NCBI GenBank assembly: GCA_002323535.1
Contig: DCQT01000094.1
Span: 1-34,418, forward strand
Length of the DNA stretch: 34,418 bases
Origin: Bacteriovoracaceae bacterium UBA1511
Lineage (GTDB): Bacteria > Bdellovibrionota > Bacteriovoracia > Bacteriovoracales > Bacteriovoracaceae
Direction: 5' to 3'
The stretch's first letter is position 1. Every line of letters begins with the position of its first letter. The translations under genes and the position numbers were made by a program. The notes beneath the pieces were generated by a model. The model worked only from the letters and a program-made list of their open reading frames with translations. It was not told the origin of the DNA and did no database searches. Positions 9,273-17,066 of this stretch are shown here, one piece after another.

Positions 9273-10361
9273 TTACCAACGATAAGACAATCCTACCTGA
9301 AATCGAGGTCCTTGAACTGTTCTTGAAAAGGGTGCTTGAGAGACAGTATCAACATCATAAGTTTCTCCTCGGCGGTAGAACTCAGCGATTGCTCTAAACC
9401 CTATACCTGAGAAAGTGTAGTATTTCATTCCATAGCCAAGACTAATAAAGTTCATTGAACCTTCATATAATTGCGTCGTGGAAGTATTTCCAATTGTTTG
9501 AATCGTAAAGGCATCTTCTGATCGTCCAAGTCCAAATGAAAAGTTACCAAAGCCTATTAATCTTCCAAAAGAATTGGCTGGAGAAATATGATGAAAACTA
9601 ATAGAGCCGCCAAAAGCAAGGTTTGATATTATCGATTGTGACCCCTCCAATACCGAAACTTCTTTTGATGAATAAGTTCCAAATAAGTCGATTGACCAGT
9701 TTTTTAACCAGTTATCCATTGAAGAGAAATATTTTTCGATCCCAAACCTTATATTTAATGTGCTGTTAGTACCAGTGGCCGTACCATTCTCTGCGAGATC
9801 AGAGGATGAGGTCATCCCATCAAACTGAAAAAGGCTATACCACTCATAGTCTTTATTAGTTAAAACCCCTTCCATTGGCTGTACAATATTAGCGTCCTCT
9901 AACGATGCTAGGTCTTTTTGCTCTTCCTCTGTTAATTGCGTATTTGGATCATCATAAGCCTCTGGAGATAATGGAATAAGGGAGCTTTCAGGCTTGTTAT
10001 CTGGACTCAACATTTTTGTCTTGTCCTTTGTTACTTTAACAGGTGTAGATATTTTCAAATTAGCAATTGAAGACTTCTCTATGGCATCTGGCCGAATTAA
10101 TTGATATAAAGACCAAACAGACCTTGTCGGAGAAACTTTTACAATTACACCCCTGGCAAATACTCCTGTTTCATCAAAAAGCTTCGCATGGTCGCCTTTT
10201 ACAAGTCCATCTTCAAGACCTCTATTAATGAGCAATGTTTTTTTTGTTGTTGATGCATTTAGTAACCTAATAGTTAGTTTCTCATCAACCTCGAGAGCAT
10301 TAACAGTGAAAGCTGAGCCTAAAAACACAAAAAGCAAATAATTAAAAATAATATTCCTCAT
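9273..10361 (-). CDS. Secreted protein with SH3-like N-domain and outer-membrane barrel
   Basis: A 362-residue exported protein. It has a signal peptide (about residues 1-22, cut near VNALE), then a small beta domain (30-90) with GLEDGLVKGDHAKLFDETG, resembling the SH3-like modules in FlgT-type and related envelope proteins. A polar, acidic linker follows (95-165), then about 190 residues of alternating strands ending in GLSYRW. The C-terminal aromatic residue and alternating pattern indicate an outer-membrane beta-barrel of about eight strands. It lies 11 bases behind the 490-residue gene with AGAGGAAA upstream, so it is the second gene of the pair. The two share the N-terminal domain (GxxDGxxxxD followed by VKxxxxxxSxW). 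No family name is recognised and the function is unknown. Confidence 0.82.
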   Translation of the reverse strand: MRNIIFNYLLFVFLGSAFTVNALEVDEKLTIRLLNASTTKKTLLINRGLEDGLVKGDHAKLFDETGVFARGVIVKVSPTRSVWSLYQLIRPDAIEKSSIANLKISTPVKVTKDKTKMLSPDNKPESSLIPLSPEAYDDPNTQLTEEEQKDLASLEDANIVQPMEGVLTNKDYEWYSLFQFDGMTSSSDLAENGTATGTNSTLNIRFGIEKYFSSMDNWLKNWSIDLFGTYSSKEVSVLEGSQSIISNLAFGGSISFHHISPANSFGRLIGFGNFSFGLGRSEDAFTIQTIGNTSTTQLYEGSMNFISLGYGMKYYTFSGIGFRAIAEFYRRGETYDVDTVSQAPFSRTVQGPRFQVGLSYRW

Positions 10362-10372
10362 AAATATTTCCT

Positions 10373-11845
10373 CTAGAAATAAAAATTTAAACCAGTTAAA
10401 AATTTAAAATCAACGGTTGAAAAACTTCCTTTTAGATTATCAAAATTTTTATTTGAAATAGATAAATCTAAATAGTCTAAAGTTAAGAGTGCACCTAACC
10501 CAAAGCCAACCTTAGGAAGTAATGAATTTTCATCACCTCCACTTAGCCGATACTTCATACCTAACTGACCACTGGGGAATGTTGTTTTAAAATAAGATGA
10601 GTCTCCAGACAGGTTTTGACCTGTGAGAGCCGCAGACCCTAAACGCCCACCTGCCCCCAAATACCATATAAAAGATCCTATCTCGCTTGGAAGTCCATTT
10701 AGGTACAAATTTAACATCACTCTAAAATCAAGGTCTCCGGTTTCAAAATTTTCTTGATCCCTTAGCTCATAATGCCCATTGGTTATGTCCATTCCTAATT
10801 CCAGAGTAAAATATCGTAAAGATTTTTCAACCCTCATTAAATGCCATTCATACCCAAAAGAAATTGATTTGTTTGTTGATTGAAAACTTTGATCTTGCTC
10901 TGAGGTATGTTTGATAAAAGAATAACCCAAACGAAAATAAATCTCATTACTTGGAAGGTTATTTCTCGCCAAAGCTCCACGATCTCTTTGGTACTTTTTT
11001 TCGATTGATAAAAAATGATCCCTAAGGTCCTTATCACTAAGATCTCCCTGCCAAAGAGGATCCATATATTTTTTAGAACCTTGATACTTGGAACTAATCT
11101 CTACATCTTGGTCAAATTCGTCCAAAAATGAATCAAAAGAATTCTCCAACGAGGACCTTTGCGAAAACTTATCTAGATCGTGGTAAAAAGGTAGAGTAGA
11201 TTCTTTGTTATTTGTTTTGGAAATGCTTCCTTTAATGAGATTAGATAATCTTGCTCTTTTTGACTCCCTTTCTTTTTTTCTGAGTTCATTGCTTTTTCTA
11301 GGGTCAAATATATTGTTATCAACATCAACGACGTCAACACTTTGGTTAACTTCAGGAATAAAAGTCTCCCCTGAAGTCTTTATTTTTTTCTCGAGAATAA
11401 TCTCGTTTCTCTTTGCTAGATCTTTTATGAAAAATACGTCCTGCACATAAGCTGGTAAATTTTTTACTCGCGACAGGTAACCGCTAGTTTCTAAGAATAT
11501 ATTTCTACTTTTACTTTTTTGCCCTCTTCCTGAGAATAAACTAGAAGTTGCTAATTGTAGTTTTTTTCCGCTCTGCAAGTCTTCAGGAAAAACTGCTTGG
11601 TCAAGAAACCAAAGTGACTGATGATGATTAATTTTTTTTACAACACCGCTAACTAGATAACTTAATATGGCACCTTCCCGTTCGACTAAAACTCCGTAAT
11701 CCTCTTTTTTTATGCCGTCAAATTCTCCTACATCTAGTATTATTGTTCTTCCACTTGCCGAAACCTCTAGGATTTCGACAGAAGGTAACTGTTGAGCAGA
11801 TGCAACACCAATAAAAAAATAAATGAATAAATAATACCAATACAT
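10373..11845 (-). CDS. Secreted outer-membrane barrel-like protein, paralogue of downstream gene
   Basis: A 490-residue exported protein. The hydrophobic start (residues 1-17, cut near SAQQ) is a signal peptide. Residues 22-85 form the same beta module as the next gene (GEFDGIKKEDYGVLVEREG, then VVKKINHHQSLWFLDQ). A long charged central region (about 110-290) rich in Lys, Ser and Asp has no hydrophobic segment. The last 190 residues alternate in strand fashion and end in GLNFYF, the C-terminal aromatic signature of outer-membrane barrels recognised by BAM. It is the first gene of the pair and is transcribed away from the trxB unit. No clear ribosome binding site precedes the ATG. Function unknown; it could be a surface or adhesion-related barrel specific to this lineage. 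Confidence 0.8.
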   Translation of the reverse strand: MYWYYLFIYFFIGVASAQQLPSVEILEVSASGRTIILDVGEFDGIKKEDYGVLVEREGAILSYLVSGVVKKINHHQSLWFLDQAVFPEDLQSGKKLQLATSSLFSGRGQKSKSRNIFLETSGYLSRVKNLPAYVQDVFFIKDLAKRNEIILEKKIKTSGETFIPEVNQSVDVVDVDNNIFDPRKSNELRKKERESKRARLSNLIKGSISKTNNKESTLPFYHDLDKFSQRSSLENSFDSFLDEFDQDVEISSKYQGSKKYMDPLWQGDLSDKDLRDHFLSIEKKYQRDRGALARNNLPSNEIYFRLGYSFIKHTSEQDQSFQSTNKSISFGYEWHLMRVEKSLRYFTLELGMDITNGHYELRDQENFETGDLDFRVMLNLYLNGLPSEIGSFIWYLGAGGRLGSAALTGQNLSGDSSYFKTTFPSGQLGMKYRLSGGDENSLLPKVGFGLGALLTLDYLDLSISNKNFDNLKGSFSTVDFKFLTGLNFYF

Positions 11846-11939
11846 TGCAATTATTTTAACACAATGCTTAATTTGGATAATAAAATCACTATATTTTTAT
11901 ACTCTAAATGGGTTTTTTAATTATGTGATGCTTATCGAC

Positions 11940-11968
11940 TTGACTCATCGCAAAACAAGGCTTAAAAA
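11940..11968 (+). promoter_or_regulatory. Possible sigma70-type promoter for the small protein-trxB unit
   Basis: TTGACT (11940-11945, 5 of 6 matches to the -35 consensus) is followed 17 bases later by TAAAAA (11963-11968, 4 of 6). It lies in the gap between two divergent units, and the predicted start near 11975 leaves a leader of about 45 bases before the AAGGAG-preceded ATG at 12020. The -10 box is weak, so this is tentative. Confidence 0.4.
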
Positions 11969-12019
11969 TCTCTTTAATCTAGAAGAGTTATCCTCCATAA
12001 AATACAAGGAGCCCACCAA

Positions 12020-12202
12020 ATGGCAAAGAAAACTTTCAAAAAAACCTATGATTATGAATGCACAATTACTGGCGAGAAATATACCGTTACTCAAAAAGCT
12101 AAAAACCCAGACGACCTAATTAGTGTTCAAGCATGGTATGAGCTTAATGAAGACAAGGATGATCGTCCTGAGGTCGAAAAAATAAAATTGGGCTTAAGCT
12201 AA
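12020..12202 (+). CDS. Small conserved-looking protein of unknown function
   Basis: A 60-residue protein with a Lys-rich start (MAKKTFKKTYDYECTITGEK) and an acidic end. It has no signal peptide or membrane segment and a single Cys at residue 14. A strong ribosome binding site (AAGGAG) sits 8 bases upstream of the ATG, and the base composition matches neighbouring genes, so it is very likely expressed. It is followed after 47 bases by trxB and probably shares its transcript. I do not recognise the family. The alternating strand-like N-terminal half and helical C-terminal half would fit a small compact fold. A different frame that overlaps it (from 11925) lacks a ribosome binding site and is not the gene. 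Confidence 0.75.
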   Translation: MAKKTFKKTYDYECTITGEKYTVTQKAKNPDDLISVQAWYELNEDKDDRPEVEKIKLGLS

Positions 12203-12249
12203 ATTCATTTAAAGATAAATATAAAAATATTTAAACATTAAGGAAAAAA

Positions 12250-13176
12250 ATGGAATCAAGAAAAGTTGTTATAATTGGCAGTGGGCCTGCCGGCCATACA
12301 GCAGCGATATATGCATCTAGAGCAAATCTTAACCCTTTAGTTCTTGAGGGCCACGAGCCTGGCGGACAGCTAACAACTACAACAGATGTGGAAAACTTTC
12401 CCGGCTTTCCAGATGGAGTACAAGGCCCTGAATTAATGCTTATGATGAAAAAACAAGCAGAGAGGTTTGATGCAGAGTACAGAACGGAAACAGTAACTGA
12501 AATAGATACAACCTCAAGGCCTTTTAAAATTAAGCTTGAAAGTGGGGGGGAAATAATTGCAGAAACAGCGATTATTTCAACTGGCGCAAGCGCTAAGTAT
12601 CTAGGGTTAGAAAATGAGAAAGAATTAATTGGCAGAGGCGTTAGTGCGTGCGCAACTTGTGATGGCTTCTTTTATCGAGACAAGATTGTTCATATTGTAG
12701 GCGGAGGAGATACCGCCATGGAGGAGGCAACCTTCCTAACTAAGTTTGCTAAAGAAGTCTATGTTATCCATAGAAGAGACACATTGAGAGCATCTAAGAC
12801 AATGCAGCAAAGAGCATTTGATAACCCGAAAATATCTTTTATTTGGGATACCGCAATCGAAGAAATACTATTTGACCAAACTGGAGTCACTGGGCTGGTT
12901 GTGAAAAATCTTAAAACAGGTGAGACAACTAACAGAGACACTGATGGTGTATTCATGGCAATTGGACACACACCAAATACCAAGTTCTTGAATGGCCAAG
13001 TAGACTTAGACGATCACGGTTTTATAAAAACTAAAAATGGCGACCCTGATACGAATGTTCCAGGACTTTTTGCTTGTGGAGATGTTCAGGATAGTTATTA
13101 TCGACAGGCAATTTCTGCCGCAGGTAGTGGCTGTATGGCAGCTATGAGAGCCGAAAGGTTCTTGTCAGACTCTTAA
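12250..13176 (+). CDS. trxB: Thioredoxin reductase (NADPH)
   Basis: A low-molecular-weight flavoenzyme that transfers electrons from NADPH to thioredoxin in the cytoplasm. The 308 residues match the family length. FAD-binding GSGPAG lies near residue 10, and the redox centre C134-A-T-C137 (in SACATCDGFFY) falls at nearly the position known in E. coli (136/139). The NADPH-binding segment is VGGGDTAMEEATFL with HRRDTLRASK, and the C-terminal FAD contact is FACGDVQDSYYRQAISAAGSGC. All catalytic positions are intact. AAGGAAAAAA precedes the ATG. It is the last gene before a strong terminator at 13197. Confidence is high. Confidence 0.98.
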   Translation: MESRKVVIIGSGPAGHTAAIYASRANLNPLVLEGHEPGGQLTTTTDVENFPGFPDGVQGPELMLMMKKQAERFDAEYRTETVTEIDTTSRPFKIKLESGGEIIAETAIISTGASAKYLGLENEKELIGRGVSACATCDGFFYRDKIVHIVGGGDTAMEEATFLTKFAKEVYVIHRRDTLRASKTMQQRAFDNPKISFIWDTAIEEILFDQTGVTGLVVKNLKTGETTNRDTDGVFMAIGHTPNTKFLNGQVDLDDHGFIKTKNGDPDTNVPGLFACGDVQDSYYRQAISAAGSGCMAAMRAERFLSDS

Positions 13177-13196
13177 GATCACCTAAATACTCTATA

Positions 13197-13233
13197 AAAA
13201 GTGCCTCCATCCATGGAGGCACTTTTGTTTTTT
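13197..13233 (+). terminator. Strong intrinsic terminator after trxB
   Basis: The arm AAAAGTGCCTCC (13197-13208) pairs perfectly with GGAGGCACTTTT (13215-13226) around the six-base loop ATCCAT, and a T-rich tail follows (TTTTGTTTTTT). It lies 20 bases past the trxB stop and isolates the next gene. The A-rich 5' flank gives some activity on the other strand, but no minus-strand gene ends here. Confidence 0.9.
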
Positions 13234-13290
13234 GACAAATCCACTTAGCATCTGAAAAACTATATATGTCATATGGCCAAGGATGGACTA

Positions 13291-14046
13291 ATGCATATTT
13301 TTCAAGAAGAACTCAAAAGACTAACTGCCGACTTGGAGCTTCAATTTCGAGGAATGAAAGTATCTCCAATTGTCACAAAAAGTAATGAAATTGACCTTAT
13401 TTTTTTGGAAGATTTCATCTTTATCACAAAATGGCTTCAAGAACACTCCGAGGTAAAATATGTTCACTTTGAACTCGATGTTCAAACACTAGTGAACCCA
13501 ATATTTAAAAGTCTTGAAGAATTACAAATTTTCAGAATTAAATTTCTCGAACTTCAAAAAGAAATTCATAAATGTGCCTCTACTTTTTTCCTAAGTGGAA
13601 GTGGAAACTTTAACTTGTTTTGGTCCGAATTCTTGTCCCTATTTGAAGATGTAACTCTAATAGAGAATAGCCAAGTAGTTTTTGATCACACAAAAAAAGG
13701 TTTGATCACTATATTTGACCCAGTTTATATTCAAAATAAACTTGGAGTAAGCAGAACATTTCTTACAATTCCTAGAAATGTTGAGCTATCAACAACTAGC
13801 ATCGAGGCACTATCTTCCAATGAGTTAAAGAACAAAATTAAAACGTTAAAAGAGGTCATATACTCTCAATCTGAACTCGCAAAGATTCAAATGAGGGCAT
13901 CAGTGGATGGCCTTTCAAATCATCACTCATTGTTTAACGGAAACCTCAAAAGTGAAGACTGGTCGAAGAGTGAAAATGAATTCACTAAATTAAGAGACCT
14001 AAAACCAGTGGTGACTGATAGAACAGATCACGAGTATTTAAATTAG
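13291..14046 (+). CDS. Unknown protein, possible degenerate crotonase-fold protein
   Basis: A cytoplasmic protein of 251 residues. An in-frame ATG at 13273 would add six residues, but the ATG at 13291 has AAGGA 7 bases upstream and is preferred. No family is certain. The order of elements resembles enoyl-CoA hydratase/isomerases: an N-terminal VKYVHFELD strand, a helix (SLEELQIFRIKFLELQKEIHK), a STFFLSGSGNFNLFWSEFLSLF segment where crotonases have the GAALGGGLELA oxyanion-hole turn, then DVTLIENSQVVFDHTKKGLI matching the CDLRIAsenAkFG...GL block. The canonical oxyanion-hole glycines and acidic catalytic residues are not evident, so if it is a crotonase it is probably inactive or altered. The C-terminal 40 residues are polar. 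It stands alone between the trxB terminator and the convergent mevalonate operon. Confidence 0.8.
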   Translation: MHIFQEELKRLTADLELQFRGMKVSPIVTKSNEIDLIFLEDFIFITKWLQEHSEVKYVHFELDVQTLVNPIFKSLEELQIFRIKFLELQKEIHKCASTFFLSGSGNFNLFWSEFLSLFEDVTLIENSQVVFDHTKKGLITIFDPVYIQNKLGVSRTFLTIPRNVELSTTSIEALSSNELKNKIKTLKEVIYSQSELAKIQMRASVDGLSNHHSLFNGNLKSEDWSKSENEFTKLRDLKPVVTDRTDHEYLN

Positions 14047-14049
14047 CTT

Positions 14050-14973
14050 TTAATTAAACTTAAGAGGACGGATATCAAAATCACTAAGAATGGATTTCGC
14101 TTTATCTAGGTCTCTTGAGAAACCAAGGATAAACCCCCCCCCTCCTGCACCACAAAGTTTTAGAGAGTACTCATTGGAATCAATTCCCTTCTCCCAAACT
14201 GAGCGGAAAAGTTTTGGAATCATATCAATGAAGTGATCATACTGCAGTTTCGATAGCTTCTGAAAATCAAGCTCTAAAGCTTGGTAATTCCCCTCTAGAA
14301 ATAACTCTATACACTTGTTTGAGGCAGGAATTAATAAATTATCAAGAGTGTCAATAAAGTTTGGGTTTTTACATTTTTCTAAAAACAAACTTACTAGAGG
14401 CTCTGTTCTTCGTGCTCGTCCTGTATTTAGAAGAAACATCTCTCCTTCACCCTTGTGAGGAGGCACTATATCAATAATAGAAATATCTCTGAGCTCATTT
14501 ATTAAAATCGGCTTAGAGTAAAAACTAATCAAGGGGTCAATCCCAGAGCTCTCACCGTGAAAATGGTTTTCAAGACATGAAAATATCTTCTTCATTTTTT
14601 TTGGATCATTCAAAATACTTACAGGTGCATGTCCATACCTTTGAAAAATCGCTGAACAAAGCGCTCCACTGCTACCTACTCCGTAACCCTGAGGAATTGA
14701 TGATTCAAAGGTTAAACCTTGAGATATATCAAAACTAAATGAATCAGAGTCAATGGAGCAACTGTCAAATGGTAGAATAATATTTTTTAAATACTTGGAA
14801 AAAGCAAACAGCTCTCCATCAGAATTATTACTGACATTTTTTGAATCTTTCTTTGGGAAAGTCAAAGACCCCTCAAATAACTCAAATGGTACGGCGAGTG
14901 CATTTGAGTTTCGTATAATAGTATACTCACCAAAAAGTAATATTTTGCTTGGAAAACTATTTCTAATTAACAT
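14050..14973 (-). CDS. mvk: Mevalonate kinase (GHMP family)
   Basis: Phosphorylates mevalonate to 5-phosphomevalonate using ATP in the cytoplasm. The 307 residues carry the GHMP motifs in order: the N-terminal SKILLFGEYTI with K10 and E16, motif 2 PQGYGVGSSGAL (94-105), the catalytic Asp region HGESSGIDPLIS (D146, matching the family pattern GxxSGxD), NTGRARRTEPLV, and the C-terminal glycine-rich LCGAGGGGFILGF. It is the last gene of the mevalonate operon, overlapping the decarboxylase stop by 7 bases with AAGAG upstream. It is assigned as mevalonate rather than phosphomevalonate kinase because of the GESSGID active-site pattern and because the other GHMP kinase of the operon has a distinct GYDVA motif. 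Confidence 0.88.
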   Translation of the reverse strand: MLIRNSFPSKILLFGEYTIIRNSNALAVPFELFEGSLTFPKKDSKNVSNNSDGELFAFSKYLKNIILPFDSCSIDSDSFSFDISQGLTFESSIPQGYGVGSSGALCSAIFQRYGHAPVSILNDPKKMKKIFSCLENHFHGESSGIDPLISFYSKPILINELRDISIIDIVPPHKGEGEMFLLNTGRARRTEPLVSLFLEKCKNPNFIDTLDNLLIPASNKCIELFLEGNYQALELDFQKLSKLQYDHFIDMIPKLFRSVWEKGIDSNEYSLKLCGAGGGGFILGFSRDLDKAKSILSDFDIRPLKFN

Positions 14974-16019
14974 TTTTTACTCTTAATTAATTTGGTTCCT
15001 TTTCCAACCTGATCATGAATCATTTTTAATGGAGATAAGAATTTTTTAAGTAATGGTATAACAACATCTTTTTCACTTAAGGGGTATAAAATATGCACGT
15101 TAGGCCCTGCATCTAAAGTAAAAAATGTATTTACCGAATGTTCCTTTCTAATTTGACGAACTTTTTCTATAACTTCTAATGTCATCGGTTTCATTAATAA
15201 GTAAGCTGGGTCGGACGTCATCATCATTGCGTGAAGCTCTAACGCTTCTGATTCAATTATTTGTCCCCAACTATCGATATCTCCAAGCTCTAGTGCATTG
15301 ATTAAGCTAAGGTAGTTTTTATGAGCGTTTTTAATTCTATTTTCTCTAAAGTGATGACTATTCATTAGTGCATGGCCGTCAGTACTTGATACCGCTTTTT
15401 CTCCCTCATGGACTAAAACAATTGTATCTCCTACTAAGCGTAGTTCGGTAGAAATTTTATCAGAAATCTTTGTGGCGTACTTATCTGAGGTATTTTCGAT
15501 ATTTTTAATTTTACCCCACGAAGCCATTGGCGAAAAAACAGAACGACAAGCACTACCACTACCAAGCCTCGCGTAGTAACTGACAAGGTTCGTGTCACTC
15601 GATTTTTCAAGAATGTCCATGAGACAAAATGCCAAAGCACTCATAGATGAAGCACTTGAAGCAATCCCTGATGAATGTGGAAAGGAGTTTCTAGAGTTAA
15701 GAACTAAATGGTAATTTCTAAGCTCTTTAAAATCGGATGCAATAGTATCAATGAGCTTTAAAGTTTTACCCGCAAATTTATTAGCGATTAGACCTTCAAA
15801 ATAAAAAATGGGGCTCTCTGCTGGAGTGGCCAGTTTTTTATAATAAACTTCAAAAGTAGTTTTGCATTTATCTAGTGTGTAACTAATTGAGGGATTCATT
15901 GGAATTTGCCCTTTTAACTTCCCCCAATATTTGACAAGAGCAATGTTAGATGGAGATTCAGCAACAACAAGCTCATATCCATTATTTAAAAGTTCTTGTG
16001 GTTTAATTTCTTGATTCAT
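14967..16019 (-). CDS. mvaD: Diphosphomevalonate decarboxylase
   Basis: Converts 5-diphosphomevalonate to isopentenyl diphosphate with ATP, the last committed step of the mevalonate route. The 350 residues include the substrate-binding segment SNIALVKYWGK (K30, K34) and NPSISYTLD. The ATP-binding serine loop is HSSGIASSASS, followed by SGSACRS with its conserved Arg. The catalytic Asp is D303 in FTLDAGPNVH. The substrate-binding HAMMMTSDPAYLLMKP form is, as I recall, typical of Bacteroidota-type enzymes rather than of Gram-positive ones. The start lies one base after the preceding GHMP kinase stop, and the 3' end overlaps mvk by 7 bases, so the three are translated from one message. Confidence 0.95.
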   Translation of the reverse strand: MNQEIKPQELLNNGYELVVAESPSNIALVKYWGKLKGQIPMNPSISYTLDKCKTTFEVYYKKLATPAESPIFYFEGLIANKFAGKTLKLIDTIASDFKELRNYHLVLNSRNSFPHSSGIASSASSMSALAFCLMDILEKSSDTNLVSYYARLGSGSACRSVFSPMASWGKIKNIENTSDKYATKISDKISTELRLVGDTIVLVHEGEKAVSSTDGHALMNSHHFRENRIKNAHKNYLSLINALELGDIDSWGQIIESEALELHAMMMTSDPAYLLMKPMTLEVIEKVRQIRKEHSVNTFFTLDAGPNVHILYPLSEKDVVIPLLKKFLSPLKMIHDQVGKGTKLIKSKKC

Positions 16020-16020
16020 T

Positions 16021-17052
16021 TTAATGATATGTTCTTTCTGAAATTTCTTTATTTAAAAGGTTGTTTTCCGCAATGATGTCTTCATAAGACAAGCAAAACT
16101 GGTGCCCTTGCTCTTTGAAGTAGGCTTTGATTTCCGTTTCAGATAACTCTGTTACTGCCATAGCGAAATCTCCTCCCCAGGCACCAAGACTTTTAATTGA
16201 GCCATTAAAGTTTGGAAATCGGTCTTCTTTTAGACACTTTCGATTTAGGTAATCTGATAGAATTCTTTCATGGCCATTTACCAGATACATAAAATCGCTG
16301 ATGTTTTCGCACTGGAGAAGTGAGTTTGTGATTTCCGAAATTTCCTTAATAACCTGCTGGGATTTATTCTTTTTCAATGAATTAAATTTTGAGATTTCGT
16401 CTGTAGTACTCTGTTTTTTACCCAGGTAGATGAAGTGAATGTTTGATTTAAATGATGGGTTAAACACGACAGGGGAATAGATAGGTCCCTCGTTATCATT
16501 TTTATATAATATAGGGCCATCACTTTGAGCACAAGCCACGTCATATCCCGACCCAAGGGATGTTTTAAATAGTAGTTCAAAAGGAGAGACATAAGCCCAT
16601 TGAGAGAGGTTATAAATTAACGTCGAACTACTACCTAAACCCCAGTCACGAGGGAAACCTAATTTAGTCTCCACATGGACTGAAACTTCTTCCCTTAGAA
16701 AGTGTTTGTTTTGAACTCTTAACTGCCTAAAAAGCTTTTGTAAGAATCTAACCTTTTCACAGCTATTTCCATTCGTTTGATCAAAGTTCCAGAGTTCAAA
16801 TTCCGCTTGGAACCAGCAGTTTCCTAAATGATCCAGACTTTTCCAATAGAGCTTCGGTTCGTTGAAAGAATTTTCATATTTCACAGACATACTTTGTCCA
16901 GGCTTAGTCGGCAGAGCTAGTGCTTGAGCACCTTCTAAAAGCACGTACTCCCCAGAAATAAGAAGTTTTCCGTGACCGAAGAAGTGAGATTCTCCTGGGT
17001 TAGACCGTTTATTTTTCAATGTTAAATCAAAGTAACTTTGATTGACTTCCAT
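16021..17052 (-). CDS. GYDIA-type GHMP kinase, probable phosphomevalonate kinase
   Basis: A 343-residue GHMP-superfamily kinase. The N-terminal substrate loop is HGKLLISGEYVLLEGAQALA (K29 and the Glu of GEY), the phosphate-binding loop is GLGSSST (138-144), and SGYDVACAQ (168-176) is the signature of the GYDIA-type kinases known next to HMG-CoA reductase genes in Bacteroidota. Motif 3 is replaced by SLGAWGGDFAMAV (288-300) rather than the usual GAGGGG. In this operon every other step from HMG-CoA to IPP/DMAPP has a gene, so the missing phosphomevalonate kinase activity is the natural role; this is inference by elimination. The gene follows HMG-CoA reductase after 14 bases and has AGGT upstream of its ATG. 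Confidence 0.85.
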   Translation of the reverse strand: MEVNQSYFDLTLKNKRSNPGESHFFGHGKLLISGEYVLLEGAQALALPTKPGQSMSVKYENSFNEPKLYWKSLDHLGNCWFQAEFELWNFDQTNGNSCEKVRFLQKLFRQLRVQNKHFLREEVSVHVETKLGFPRDWGLGSSSTLIYNLSQWAYVSPFELLFKTSLGSGYDVACAQSDGPILYKNDNEGPIYSPVVFNPSFKSNIHFIYLGKKQSTTDEISKFNSLKKNKSQQVIKEISEITNSLLQCENISDFMYLVNGHERILSDYLNRKCLKEDRFPNFNGSIKSLGAWGGDFAMAVTELSETEIKAYFKEQGHQFCLSYEDIIAENNLLNKEISERTYH

Positions 17053-17066
17053 GTTGTTTACCTAAA

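Noticed and set aside
11846..12019. Divergent 174-base gap searched for a tRNA or small RNA
   Set aside because: No cloverleaf or terminator-bounded small RNA could be recognised; it holds at most promoters for both flanking units.
11925..12119. Plus-strand open frame of 64 codons overlapping the small protein before trxB
   Set aside because: It has no ribosome binding site, and the overlapping 60-codon frame has a strong AAGGAG.
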